The notes under the pieces are model-generated. The model saw nothing but the letters and a program-made list of their open reading frames with translations. It ran no database searches and was not told where the DNA came from. From NCBI RefSeq assembly GCF_035222485.1, contig NC_085923.1, positions 1,488,001 through 1,552,000 on the forward strand: 64,000 nt of DNA. The letters run 5' to 3'. This DNA is from Podospora pseudoanserina. Its lineage: Eukaryota > Ascomycota > Sordariomycetes > Sordariales > Podosporaceae. Of the stretch, positions 54,904 to 64,000 are shown piece after piece. The stretch's first letter is position 1; each line of letters begins with the position of its first letter. The translations under genes were made by a program, and so were the position numbers.

Positions 54904-57404
54904 CTAAACCTCTACTCTATCCCTATGCCTCACCCTCCCACAATCATGTCTCTCCCCAACCCTATCAACCCCAACCGCAAACCTCCCATTCTCCTTCAAA
55001 ATATCCCCCACCAACCCTTTAAACTCCCCACCCAAAGCCTCAACCACCACCTTGACATCCGGAGCCCTCGGCGCCTCCTCCTCCGCCATCCTCACCAACT
55101 TCGCTGGATCCAGCCCTCCCTCTTTCATCACCCCTGTTTTCCCCATCGCCAACTGCCCTTTGACATCCCTCCCACTCCTTAACTTCCCATCCAACGTTGC
55201 GGGTCCAATAACCGTATCATCTAACAATTGCTGCCATCTCGAGAGAAACATTCCCGGTCCGGCATAAGACTGTTTCAACGGCATTGTGTTCCCTGTTGTT
55301 GTTGTTGTTGTTGTTGTTGTGGGTGGCGGGCTTGGTTTCCGGGAATCACCACCGCCGCCTGACCACCCCCAAGACAGCGGCGTTGACCACCCACTGTTGC
55401 TCAAGGAAGAAGTCGGTCGCGGAAAAGAAGGTGGGTCGTCCGGTGGTAAATTATCCAAGATTGTCTGCATCCGTTTTCTCGAAAGATTCTCCAAAGAAGA
55501 GAGATATGACGCATGCGCGTTGATGCTGGGAAGGATGCGTTCTCTTGTCGAAGAAGGCAGGGAGCTAAAGAGGTGCTGGAGGTTACTACTCACTGCGCCT
55601 GCACCTCCAGGACGTTTCCTTGATTTTGACGAGTCTGGTGACTTTGTTGATTGCTCATGTTCTGATGGCGGTCGCTGGTGCTGCTGAAACACTTTGATAG
55701 TGCTGTTACACCATACTCGAAAGTCGTTGGTGAGATAGGGGCACTGGCTGGCCACTTGATGCAGGAAATTGTACAACAACTGCCTGTTTCTTCGTAGAAG
55801 AATGACATAATCCTCCACTGACGGCGTCCGGGCCTCAGTATCGTTTTTGGGGGAACCACTGGTCCAGCTGCTGAGGAAGCCGTTCCCGTTCTTTGGTTTC
55901 GCCTTGCCGATGTTGATAAAATCGCCAATGAATCCCTCAACAGCCGCTACATGCTCCCGCAGATCAACGTGTTCATGCAGGACGCGAATAAACGGCTCAA
56001 ACGCAGCCACAAGATCCCTGACTGCTTTGGTTAAAAGATCTGGTTGCTGACGGCAGAGTACATTTGGAATTTCCTCGCGGTCTCTGATCATGAGCAACGT
56101 AGAGAAGTATTCAAGATACTGGGCGTGTTGTTCTTCTGTGAGGTTCTTCAGCAAACTAGGATTGGACCTCCTTAGAATAGTCACCACCATTGTTTCTGGG
56201 GTGCTTATGCTGTGATTGCGGGCCTCGTCGTGCTCCTCCCTTGGTTTGTCAACATGAACTTTGATCGCATCAAGTTGGCACTTGGACAAGGCAAGTTGAC
56301 CTCTGGTCTTTTCAATCTTGTCAATGGTTTTTCTTGACTCGGTGTTATCCCAAGAGAGAACCATTGAGATGATCCTAGAGAGTCAGCTATTGTGACAATC
56401 GAGACAGGATAAGGGCAAAAGAGGCATACTTTTGTAACAGATTCATGCCATCATCCGCATCTTGGGTGAGTCCAACCCAGTTAGAAAGTGCACCGACGCC
56501 CACTTTGGCCAGCAAAAGTCGCATCATGCCGTGAATCATGGTGGCGGCATTTCCTATGCGCAGAGTCTGCTTAACCATGGAATAAGGTAGCAACTTATGC
56601 ACATTTTCCATGAGTTTGAGCAGATATGGTCCCTCAGGGGTCAGGACGAAGACATGATGTAGCAGTGTTGCCAGACTAGAAACCCCTATTAATAATGGCT
56701 TCGAAATACCTCAAAGATAGGACTCACTGGATAATGATGTAGTCCACTGCAGCTTGAACACCAGACGAGTGTTCCTCCAGACTCTTCTGCTCAGCAGCGC
56801 AGCGAAACAGTTCATCAATCAGATTCCCATACAGCAACTCATGCACAGCATCCTCCCATGCCCGCTCAAGAACCTCCGCTTGTGATCGGTCATAGTTGCC
56901 CTTGAGATCTCTCTTCTCTCCTTGTTCAAGACCTCCGAGTATCCCCCGGGAAACAACTTCGTGAATCGACGACGCAGCAGTGGCCAAAGTCTTCCTAGCA
57001 CCCAGCGACCCCTTGTCGTAGCTCTCGGAAAGATTCGCCTCTGCAAGCTTTTCCAAGATGCCTTGAAACTTTTGGTGCCAAAACTCTGGCGGCAGATCCC
57101 GAATTCCCGGAAATGACAAAACGATGGTCCGGAGCACTCCGGCTAGTAAAGGTGACGACGAGTCGGTGGCATATGTCGGTGCGCTAGTGCTGTCATTCTT
57201 AGTGCGTTGGGCAAAGGGATATCCATACCCTGAAATGGTGGCAGGGTGCTTGAAGCTTTCGACCTCTGTATATGTCTCGTGATGGGTGAGGATGTCCAAG
57301 AGCGCGTGCAGCTGGGTCGAGTTCAAAGTTTGGGGGGTTACGGAGGCCGACTTCCGTGGACTTGGGTCGCCAGATTGCTGGTGTTGGTGATGGGCCGGCT
57401 CCAT
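54904..57404 (-). CDS. PX-associated (DUF3818-type) protein
   Basis: Three exons (56728-57404, 56430-56675, 54904-56374) with GTGAGT/CTAG and GTATGC/CTAG introns give 797 aa. The N-terminal block is the PX-associated region: LNSTQLHALLDILTHHETYTE, LPPEFWHQKFQGILEKLAEA, NLSESYDKGSLGARKTLATA, LATLLHHVFVLTPEGPYLLK, TLRIGNAATMIHGMMRLLLA, NWVGLTQDADDGMNLLQK. A second block continues with VLCRQQPDLLTKAVRDLVAA, HEHVDLREHVAAVEGFI, and PSVEDYVILLRRNRQLLYNF. The tail is low complexity with a Thr run and ends in a Gly/Val-rich stretch. Fungal relatives, including yeast YPR097W-like proteins, pair this region with a PX domain and are thought to act at membranes. I do not see a PX domain here, so it may be lost or elsewhere. 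Confidence 0.75.
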
Positions 57405-58813
57405 GACGGGAGCTTGCGTTGTTAGTGCTGGGTGTAGACGGACAGAGACAAGTCGGTATAGGGTATACTGCTTGATGTTACATAGGGGAATTTAACAGGT
57501 CGGAGGAGGGAGACTGAAGGTGTCACAGGTTAGAGTTGCATGTATCCAACTGAAAGCCATGTGGCAGATGTTGCGGCGCAAATAGCTGAGGTGACGTCAG
57601 GAGGAGCGAGCGGTGATTGGAGCAGAGGATGATAGGTATGCTGAAGGCTGTCGAATTCAGGCTGCTTGGATGCATTCATCCCCGAGCATAGGCAATAGGC
57701 CCACTGCACGATTCATGAAGCGATTCGAATCAGGGACTCTCTCGGGCGACCATGTTGGACCATTTTGGGCGGTGGGTTGGCAGAACATGACAAAGATTGT
57801 CTGAGAGTTTAAAGTTGAGAAGACTGGTGGGACGAACCGTCGTCTGGTCTGGTCTGGTCTGGTCCGTGTGATTTGGAGCCGCCAGGAACAGCCACCCAGT
57901 CACCTCTCACTTTCTCTGCCAGTCGGAGTATTTTCTACGCAACGTTTTTGGCTTCGGAGGCAGGAAGCCTTCTTGGGTTCTTGGGTGCTTCTTGGAAGTT
58001 GGAGGAGGCAGGGCGGCAACCCTAACCCAGCCCCTGGACTTAGCGCAAGCGAAATGTCCGACCCCGATCGATCGGGAATTTCTTCTCTGACGCCGCTTCC
58101 ATCACGGCGCAAACTGCTCGCCATGTCTGTCACCATGGTGTATCTGTCACACCACAGTCAACAACATCTGCCAGTGTTCGGTTGTCACTGTGCCCGCCTT
58201 GCATCTTTGGGCCCTGGGTGACAAATGCTGGACACTCAAAGGTTGGACAGATGGCCGACTTGCCCGCTAGCCAGTGAACGGCTTTTTGCACCGCTTGTGG
58301 CTGGTCAGTGGTCGTGACCGTCGAGTCAATCACGTCCCAATGTTGAGCCAGCACAGGCGTCCATCAGCAGCGGCTGGCAATTGTCCATCAATGCTGCGGT
58401 CCAAACGGCGCCGTTCACCGGCCATCGTCCACCGGCCGAGGAGAAGTCGTTGATGTTCCAGCCTGTCGGTCCTGTCCTGGTGTTCATCGGACGGCTGGCT
58501 TCTCTTGTTGAACGTCTAGTGCGGGCACCGCCGCGGAAATGTGAGTGGCCAAGAACGATATCACGGCTATCAGGCAGCCGTTGATGATCTGGCGAATGGT
58601 AGAGGGTTGGCAGGAGTTCAAAGAGTATGTTTGGAAGTGGTTGGAGGTCGTGGCGACAGCCAGTGTATATATGTGCTTGAGAAGTCTCGCAGTTCGAGAA
58701 TACTGTACCAGCTTCAGGTCATCAATAACCACCTCAGACATTTGTCATTCTTCTCACATTTACACGAAATACCCGCACAGCCGCAAGCACCGTATAGCCT
58801 CAGAAGCAACACC
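57405..58813. other. Intergenic, divergent promoters
   Basis: About 1.4 kb between the divergent PX-associated and multicopper oxidase genes. A four- to five-fold CTGGT pentamer repeat sits at 57844-57863. No gene recognised. Confidence 0.45.
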
Positions 58814-60868
58814 ATGAAAACAGCCACAATATCCTCCCTCTGGTTAGGGAGCTGGCTTCAGGCCGCCTTGGCTGAGATGGTCACTCACGATCACAACTTC
58901 CACCCAGATCATATTCTCAGAGTCACAGAGGCTCAGGTGCCACTGTCATGCGAGAGTCGAACAGATATCCTCGTCAACGGAACGTCTCCAGGCCCCGCTC
59001 TTCACATCCTGCCTGGGACGAGCAGTTGGATCAGGGTTTACAATGATATGCCTGACCAAAATCTGACCATGGTGAATCTCTGGTAGTTCCCCTCCCTGGT
59101 GAGCATACGCTGACCAAGATACAAGCATTGGCATGGCCTGACACAGAGAATGGCCCCCTTCGCTGATGGAACGCCTCTCGCCTCTCAGTGGCCCATTCCT
59201 CCAGGGCACTTCTTCGACTATGAGATTGCAACCAACAATGATGACGCCGGCACTTACTTCTACCACTCCCACGTCGATATACAGGCCATCAGCTGTACAG
59301 GCCCCTTGATCGTTGACGACTGTGGAAGCTCGCCTTACCACTATGATGACGAGCGCATCCTTCACTTCCAGGACTTCTTCCAAAAGTCAGATCAAGAGAT
59401 GATGAGCGATGTTACTAAAGGCCCTTTCAAATGGGCTGGTGAAATCCACGGCGTTCTTCTCAATGGAAAGGGCGTTGCCACCGGCCAACAAGCCTCCATT
59501 GGCCCGTCCGGCGGAGGCAGAGGTTTCTTCGGTGGTCGCCTCGGTGGTCGTCCTGATGGTTTCGGTGGCAACTTCCGTCACCACAGCGGTGATTATGATG
59601 ACCAGAGCGACAGCAAGGGCTGTGACTCCAAGTCTGATGATACTAGCAGTGATGACTCCAACCAATCTCAAGTCGAAATCACCGCCGGCTGTACCCTCCC
59701 CGTCATTGACGTCGAGCCTGGCAAGACCTACCGCTTCCGCTTCATCGGCGCCAATGGCCTTTCTTTTCTTACCATGGGCCTCGAGGACCACGACGACCTC
59801 ACGATCATCCAAGTCGACGGCAGCGAGTACAACGCCCCCGTCAAGACCGACCGCCTCAACATAGGCGCCGGACAGCGCTTCGACGTCCTCTTCAAGGCCA
59901 AGACCATCGAAGAGCTCGAGAAAAACGGGAACAAATCCACCTTTTACCTCCAGTTCGAGACCCTCGAGCGTCCCGAGCCCTACACTGGCTACGGCGTGGT
60001 CCGGTACGACCAATCCACGCCCATCCCCACAGCCCCGGCCAATAAGGTCCTCGACTTGCCAAGAGATCCCACCAACTGGATGGAATACACCTTCACCTCC
60101 CTCTTCCCTGAGCAGAACGAAGCCCCTTCCGCCTCTGAAGTCACCCGCCGCATCATCATCGACGCCGAGCAAAAGCAAGAAAACGCCACCGGCAAGGTCG
60201 TCTGGGAGCTGGCTCACCTTTCCTGGACCGAGCACACCTACACCAGCCCCTTGCTCGTCGACATCTACCAGCACGGCGACGCCGCCCTCCCCAACTGGGA
60301 AGCCGCCCAATCCAACTGGGGCTGGGACCCCAAGACAAAGTCCTTCCCCTGCAAGCTCGGCGAAGTCATCGAGATCGTCTTCCAAAACACGGGCTCTGAA
60401 CTCGGCGGCATCGTTGAAACCCACCCCTTCCACGCTCACTCCAAGCATTACTATGATATCGGCTCCGGCCCCGGCAAGTACGATGCCGAGGCGAATAACA
60501 AGAAGCTTGAGCAGACGGGTTACAAGGCTGTCAGGCGGGACACGACGATGCTGTACCGATATGGCGAGCAGGTCGGTGTTGGTGAGCCGGCTGGGTGGAG
60601 GGCATGGAGGCTCAAGATTACGGACGCGGGGGTCTGGATGATTCACTGCCATATTCTTTCGCACATGATGATGGGGATGCAGTCGGTTTGGACGATGGGG
60701 GATGCGGAGCAGATTCGGAAGCTGCCGCCGACGGCGATTTCGGGGTATATGACTTATGGGGGGAGCGTGTATGGGAATTCGACACATGCGCCGAGGCTGT
60801 ACCAGTATTTTAATGGGACGAATCAGTGTAGGCCCGTGGAGAAGAAGGAGAGGATCAGGGTCTATTAA
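58814..60868 (+). CDS. Secreted multicopper oxidase (ascorbate oxidase/laccase-like)
   Basis: Two exons (58814-59071, 59126-60868) and a 54-base intron (GTGAAT donor, CGCTGACC branch, CAAG acceptor) give 666 aa. Signal peptide MKTATISSLWLGSWLQAALA. Copper motifs: HWHG (87-90), HSH in YFYHSHVD (133-135), HPFHAHS (519-525) and HCHILSHMMMGM (593-604); together these ligate the trinuclear cluster and the type 1 copper, with Met at the axial position. It should oxidise phenols, ascorbate-like substrates or metal ions with reduction of O2 to water. An insert at about 212-265 is Gly/Arg-rich then Asp/Ser-rich (GGRGFFGGRLGG; SKSDDTSSDDSNQ), absent from ordinary laccases. Substrate cannot be told from sequence. 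The frame is intact. Confidence 0.9.
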
Positions 60869-61525
60869 GAGTTTCTCGAGGGACTGTGCACAAAAGGGAA
60901 GGTAAAATAAGGTAGGTTATATATGATATAGATTGGGGGCCGGTATGGAAGCAAGAGCGTCTGGCTTGCGGGTTGTTTATAGATATTGTTAGCGGGTTGA
61001 AGTTGGATAGAGTCAGGTGCGTGGTGCGGTTGGCTGGATATCTTCTCGAGGTTTTACACATACCACAGGAAGTATTTTTTAATTTTGTAATTCTCGACAT
61101 AAAAACACAATATAAAAGACATTAAAAGATCAAACAAAACACACATTGGCCTTCTCAAAATCCAAGCATCAAACGGAGATGTCCTTGTATCACCCCTTTC
61201 AGCTGACAAGTCCCAAGACGGTCTAGCTTCATCCCAGGAAATCTCCCACCAGCCTACCCCGGAAAACACAAGTTCCCTGCATACGGGATACGGGAGTTTC
61301 GAGATGAGATGATGTCAAAGCATCATCGTTCTTCTTTTTAAAATCCCATCCTTTTCCTTTCTCTCTCTCTCTTTCTCTCCTCTTTCACTCATCACCATCG
61401 TCACTCTTTTCTTTGGTGTACTTTGATCAATCTGTCCATCGTGACATTACACTCTTTTACACATCACTCACACACAATCACTCGTTTTACACTGAACATA
61501 CAGTCTACACTCGCTCACCTTCAAA
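60869..61525. other. Intergenic
   Basis: 3' flank of the oxidase gene and leader of the GPI protein gene. CT-rich and CA-rich runs lie at 61355-61525, including CTCTCTCTCTCTTTCTC. Confidence 0.5.
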
Positions 61526-62265
61526 ATGCACCACCAAACCCTCCTCCCCATCCTGGCCCTCGCCCTCGGCGCAGCAGCCAAAACTGACATCGGAGGCTGC
61601 GTCTCTACCAAGGTCCCCTACATGACGCAGGATACGTTGGTTTACAGGTATGCCCTGCCCTTTCCCCACCCCCCTAGCTACCTATTCCCCCCAATCTAAC
61701 ATCCCCATTTAGCTCCCTCCTCTGGTACCTCCCCGACACAGGCGAAATCTGCGAAATCCTCGACTGCGGCGGCGGCCGCGCACCCCCAAAGACCAACGTC
61801 CCTGGTTGTGGGAACTATGCCGGGACAGAGGAGTACAAGCCGAGGTTCTGGACTGGGTTCAACGCTGAGCCGACTACTACTAGTGTGGTTGCGAAGCCGA
61901 CGACGGAGGTGAAGACTGCGACGACGGGTGTGGAGGCGACGACTACGAAGAAGAGTGAGGTGCCGGTTGAGACGGGGGCTGTTGGAAATGAGGAGGAGGA
62001 GACGGAGGCACCGAAGCCGACGACGTTGGTTACTGTTTCGACTAGTGCTGATGGGAGTGCTGTGACGAGGACGGTGGAGGAGGTTGTGGAGAGTACTGAG
62101 GGGGCGGGTGCTGAGGGGGCGCAGGATGGGGGTGATGCTGAGGGTGAGAGGAGCAGCAGCAGTGGCAGTAGTACTTCGGTTTCGACTGCGGGTGCGGCGC
62201 CGACGGGGGTGGTGATGATGGGAGTTGTGGCTGGTGTTGCGGCGGGGATGGCTTTTGTTGCCTAG
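61526..62265 (+). CDS. GPI-anchored small surface protein
   Basis: Two exons (61526-61647, 61713-62265; GTATGC donor, ATCTAAC branch, TTTAG acceptor) give 224 aa. Signal peptide MHHQTLLPILALALGAAA, then KTDIGGCVSTKVPYMTQDTL, SSLLWYLPDTGEICEILDCG, GGRAPPKTNVPGCGNYAGTE, EYKPRFWTGF. The CDCGGGRAPPKT-VPGC pattern is one I know from a fungal GPI family often labelled siderophore biosynthesis protein; that label is not evidence of activity. A Thr/Glu/Ser linker follows, and the hydrophobic end GVVMMGVVAGVAAGMAFVA with an upstream small-residue site (STAGAAP) fits GPI anchoring. It likely sits in the cell wall or plasma membrane. Confidence 0.8.
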
Positions 62266-63047
62266 AGGGTGTTGGTACCTGTGAATTAGTTTGGATAGTA
62301 ATTATGCGTTTAAACTCCAAAGGGAGGAATTGAATCAAGACGAAACTGCATGTTAGCACAGCTTCTCCGCACTGCCCTGCCTTGGAATGCAAGCTTGGCC
62401 AGGCTTCTTTGTTGGAGTCGTCGGCGGGCTCAAAGGCGGTATCGGATGGCAGTAATCACGTTTTCGGCTTAGTGACACAGGCCAACCCCTTCTAATTTTC
62501 CATTCCACCCTCATTCACAGGGCAACGGCAGAAGCATCCACCGTGCTCCTCCACCCAAGCGCCGTCGATTCCACCGACAGCCCTCCAAAACACACCTCAA
62601 CCAACCCTCTCTCACGTCCCTCCTCCAGCCGGCCCGCTGTCAACACGCTGCCCACTGCCCGCCCCGGAGAGCTTCGTTCAATTGACCATCGCCGTCGCGT
62701 CGTCGTGTCACTTGGCTGTCGTGAATATCAAGCACCGCAGCGAACCAGGTCCGAGTGACGTGTCCCAGTGGATTCTCAGAAGAACCAAGCCCAAGCTGCA
62801 CCTCCAACTCAGTCTCACATCAACCACAACCACAAACGCCCCCGGTCGCAGACGAGCCGGCTCATTTGCACCAGCACCCCTCATTCCTCTACAGTTCGCT
62901 CGTTATTATTTTGTCGTCCGCTTCGCTGCCTGGCTGTCTACCTAGCAAATTTGTGAGCGGCCAGACGTATCGATTGCAATCGCCGCTTCCAAACACTCGA
63001 CCGACCGACCGGTTGACTGAACTACCCCACAAACAAACAAACAAAAC
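62266..63047. other. Intergenic and leader
   Basis: 3' flank of the GPI protein gene and the CA-rich leader of the last gene, ending in an ACAAACAAACAAACAAAAC run just before the ATG. No other gene seen. Confidence 0.5.
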
Positions 63048-64000
63048 ATGGCGTCGGACTCGGACCAGTCCTCGCAGATCATGGTGAATGGCATTCCCTA
63101 TGAAGATCGCCTCATGGTCGATGGACCTAGCACGCCCCTCGACGACGATACAGTCATCCCCATGTCGCAGCAGAGCATCCCGGCTACCGAGATGCCCAAC
63201 TCCCCGCTGCACCACACTACAGCGTCTTTCCGATCTGACAGCACCGACGATCTTGCCGTACCCGCCGTTATTCCCTCGTCTCTCACCCCACCCCCCTCCT
63301 CACAAGTACCTGGCGTCGCCGCTGCCGCTCCCTTCAACGTCCAGGCCTTCAATGGATCTTCACAGCTCACTGGCATCGTCTCGCCCCCAGAAACCGGCCT
63401 GGCAGCAGTCAAGAGAGAAGATGGCGTGCCTGGATACATGACACCAACGCAGGAACAAATTTCAGAGGCATCCCCCGAGACCCTTCGTCGCATGCTCCAG
63501 AGCCTGGTGGCCGAACACGCTCAGGTCAAGATGCAGGCAGCCCACCACCGCATGCAGAACGTGCTGCTCACATTCCAGGCCCAAGAAGATGCGAACCGAG
63601 CGCAAGTCGAGCACGAGCTCACCAGACGGGAGGTGGACGTTTTGCAAAAGGCCGAATCAGCTCGGCAAGCCCGGCGCGAAATCAGCACAGCGACCGAAAC
63701 CGCACAGGCGCGGTACATGAAGCTCGAGGAGATGTACAAGGAGTTGGTAGAGGAAAACAAGGCGCTCAACCAGCGGCTTAGGGGCGCCAGGAAGGTTTTG
63801 GAAGAGCGCGCCGACCAGATTACCAGCTTACAGGAGGATCGGGAGGTCATGCTCAACCGCATCCGGGAGAACCGTGAACACTTTCATATCCTCTGTAGTC
63901 CTGGGGGTATGTTCCATGGGGCTCTGACGCCCAAGGTCACACAGGTGCAGAGCCCTCAACAGCAGCGGGCTACACCGCGACAAACGCCTAGGTCAGCACA
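63048..64000 (+). CDS. Coiled-coil protein, partial (runs off the window)
   Basis: The start MASDSDQSSQIMVNGIPYED follows an A/C-rich leader. The frame is open for 317 codons to the window edge. Residues 1-140 are disordered (Ser/Pro). From about 143 (SPETLRRMLQSLVAEHAQVK) to about 280 a long coiled coil has heptads: AHHRMQNVLLTFQAQEDANR, AQVEHELTRREVDVLQKAES, MYKELVEENKALNQRLRGAR, ITSLQEDREVMLNRIREN. It is followed by FHILCSPGGMFHGALTPK and a Gln/Pro/Thr-rich start of the next part. Unnamed homologues are familiar in Sordariomycetes. A structural or cytoskeleton-linked role is only a guess. Confidence 0.75.
   Translation, partial: MASDSDQSSQIMVNGIPYEDRLMVDGPSTPLDDDTVIPMSQQSIPATEMPNSPLHHTTASFRSDSTDDLAVPAVIPSSLTPPPSSQVPGVAAAAPFNVQAFNGSSQLTGIVSPPETGLAAVKREDGVPGYMTPTQEQISEASPETLRRMLQSLVAEHAQVKMQAAHHRMQNVLLTFQAQEDANRAQVEHELTRREVDVLQKAESARQARREISTATETAQARYMKLEEMYKELVEENKALNQRLRGARKVLEERADQITSLQEDREVMLNRIRENREHFHILCSPGGMFHGALTPKVTQVQSPQQQRATPRQTPRSA

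Noticed and set aside
59387-60787. A 466-codon minus-strand frame
   Set aside because: Antisense shadow of the multicopper oxidase, whose codon choice leaves the other strand free of stops.
1-64000. CRISPR arrays, rRNA genes, biosynthetic gene cluster
   Set aside because: No regular direct repeats with spacers, no rRNA-like sequence, and no PKS, NRPS, terpene synthase or P450 genes; the genome is fungal with scattered single genes.

Overview
This is nuclear DNA of a filamentous ascomycete, most likely a Sordariomycete close to Sordariales. The grounds are short introns (about 50-270 bases) with GTATGT/GTAAGT-type donors, CTAAC/CTGAC branch sites and CAG/TAG/AAG acceptors; wide spacing between genes; and many filamentous-fungus families: DUF3176, a PX-associated DUF3818-type protein, BTB-like proteins, a 2EXR protein, GPI proteins, a PNP-NACHT-ankyrin gene and a multicopper oxidase. 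Several stops look like repeat-induced point mutation (RIP), since they fit CpA to TpA changes. No rRNA, CRISPR or bacterial operon structure is visible.

Layout. 0-3 kb: two decayed minus-strand paralogues of a secreted-stalk-membrane protein. 3.4-5.0 kb: an extraordinary methionine-saturated relative of a fungal serine hydrolase family. 8.0-8.7 kb: a small secreted protein. 9.2-11.2 kb: a complete but dead pogo/Fot1 DNA transposon with TIRs and a TA duplication, followed by a Pol III-like remnant and a microsatellite. 11.7-17.5 kb: a PAN-like membrane protein, a broken secreted protein gene and a GH3 beta-glucosidase. 17.6-23.4 kb: a long stretch with no gene I can support. 23.4-27.0 kb: one very large disordered protein. 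28-31 kb: a decayed GNAT acetyltransferase and a repeat-rich zone with dispersed 33-bp units and a foldback element. 31.6-44 kb: two BTB-like proteins, a Pro/His-rich Cys-cluster protein and a TMEM135-like membrane protein. 45-55 kb: a graveyard and accessory zone with a PNP-NACHT-ankyrin (NLR-like) remnant, a broken 2EXR gene, a secreted Cys protein, a DUF3176 membrane protein and a dipeptidyl peptidase III fragment. 54.9-64 kb: a PX-associated protein, a multicopper oxidase, a GPI-anchored protein and the start of a coiled-coil protein that runs off the window.

The genes are independent monocistronic units on both strands and I see no metabolic cluster. Two contrasts stand out. Conserved-looking genes are intact while lineage-type genes are broken. 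Many coding sequences also switch abruptly from C-rich at the 5' end to G-rich at the 3' end on the coding strand. The most unusual item is the Met-rich hydrolase-like gene.
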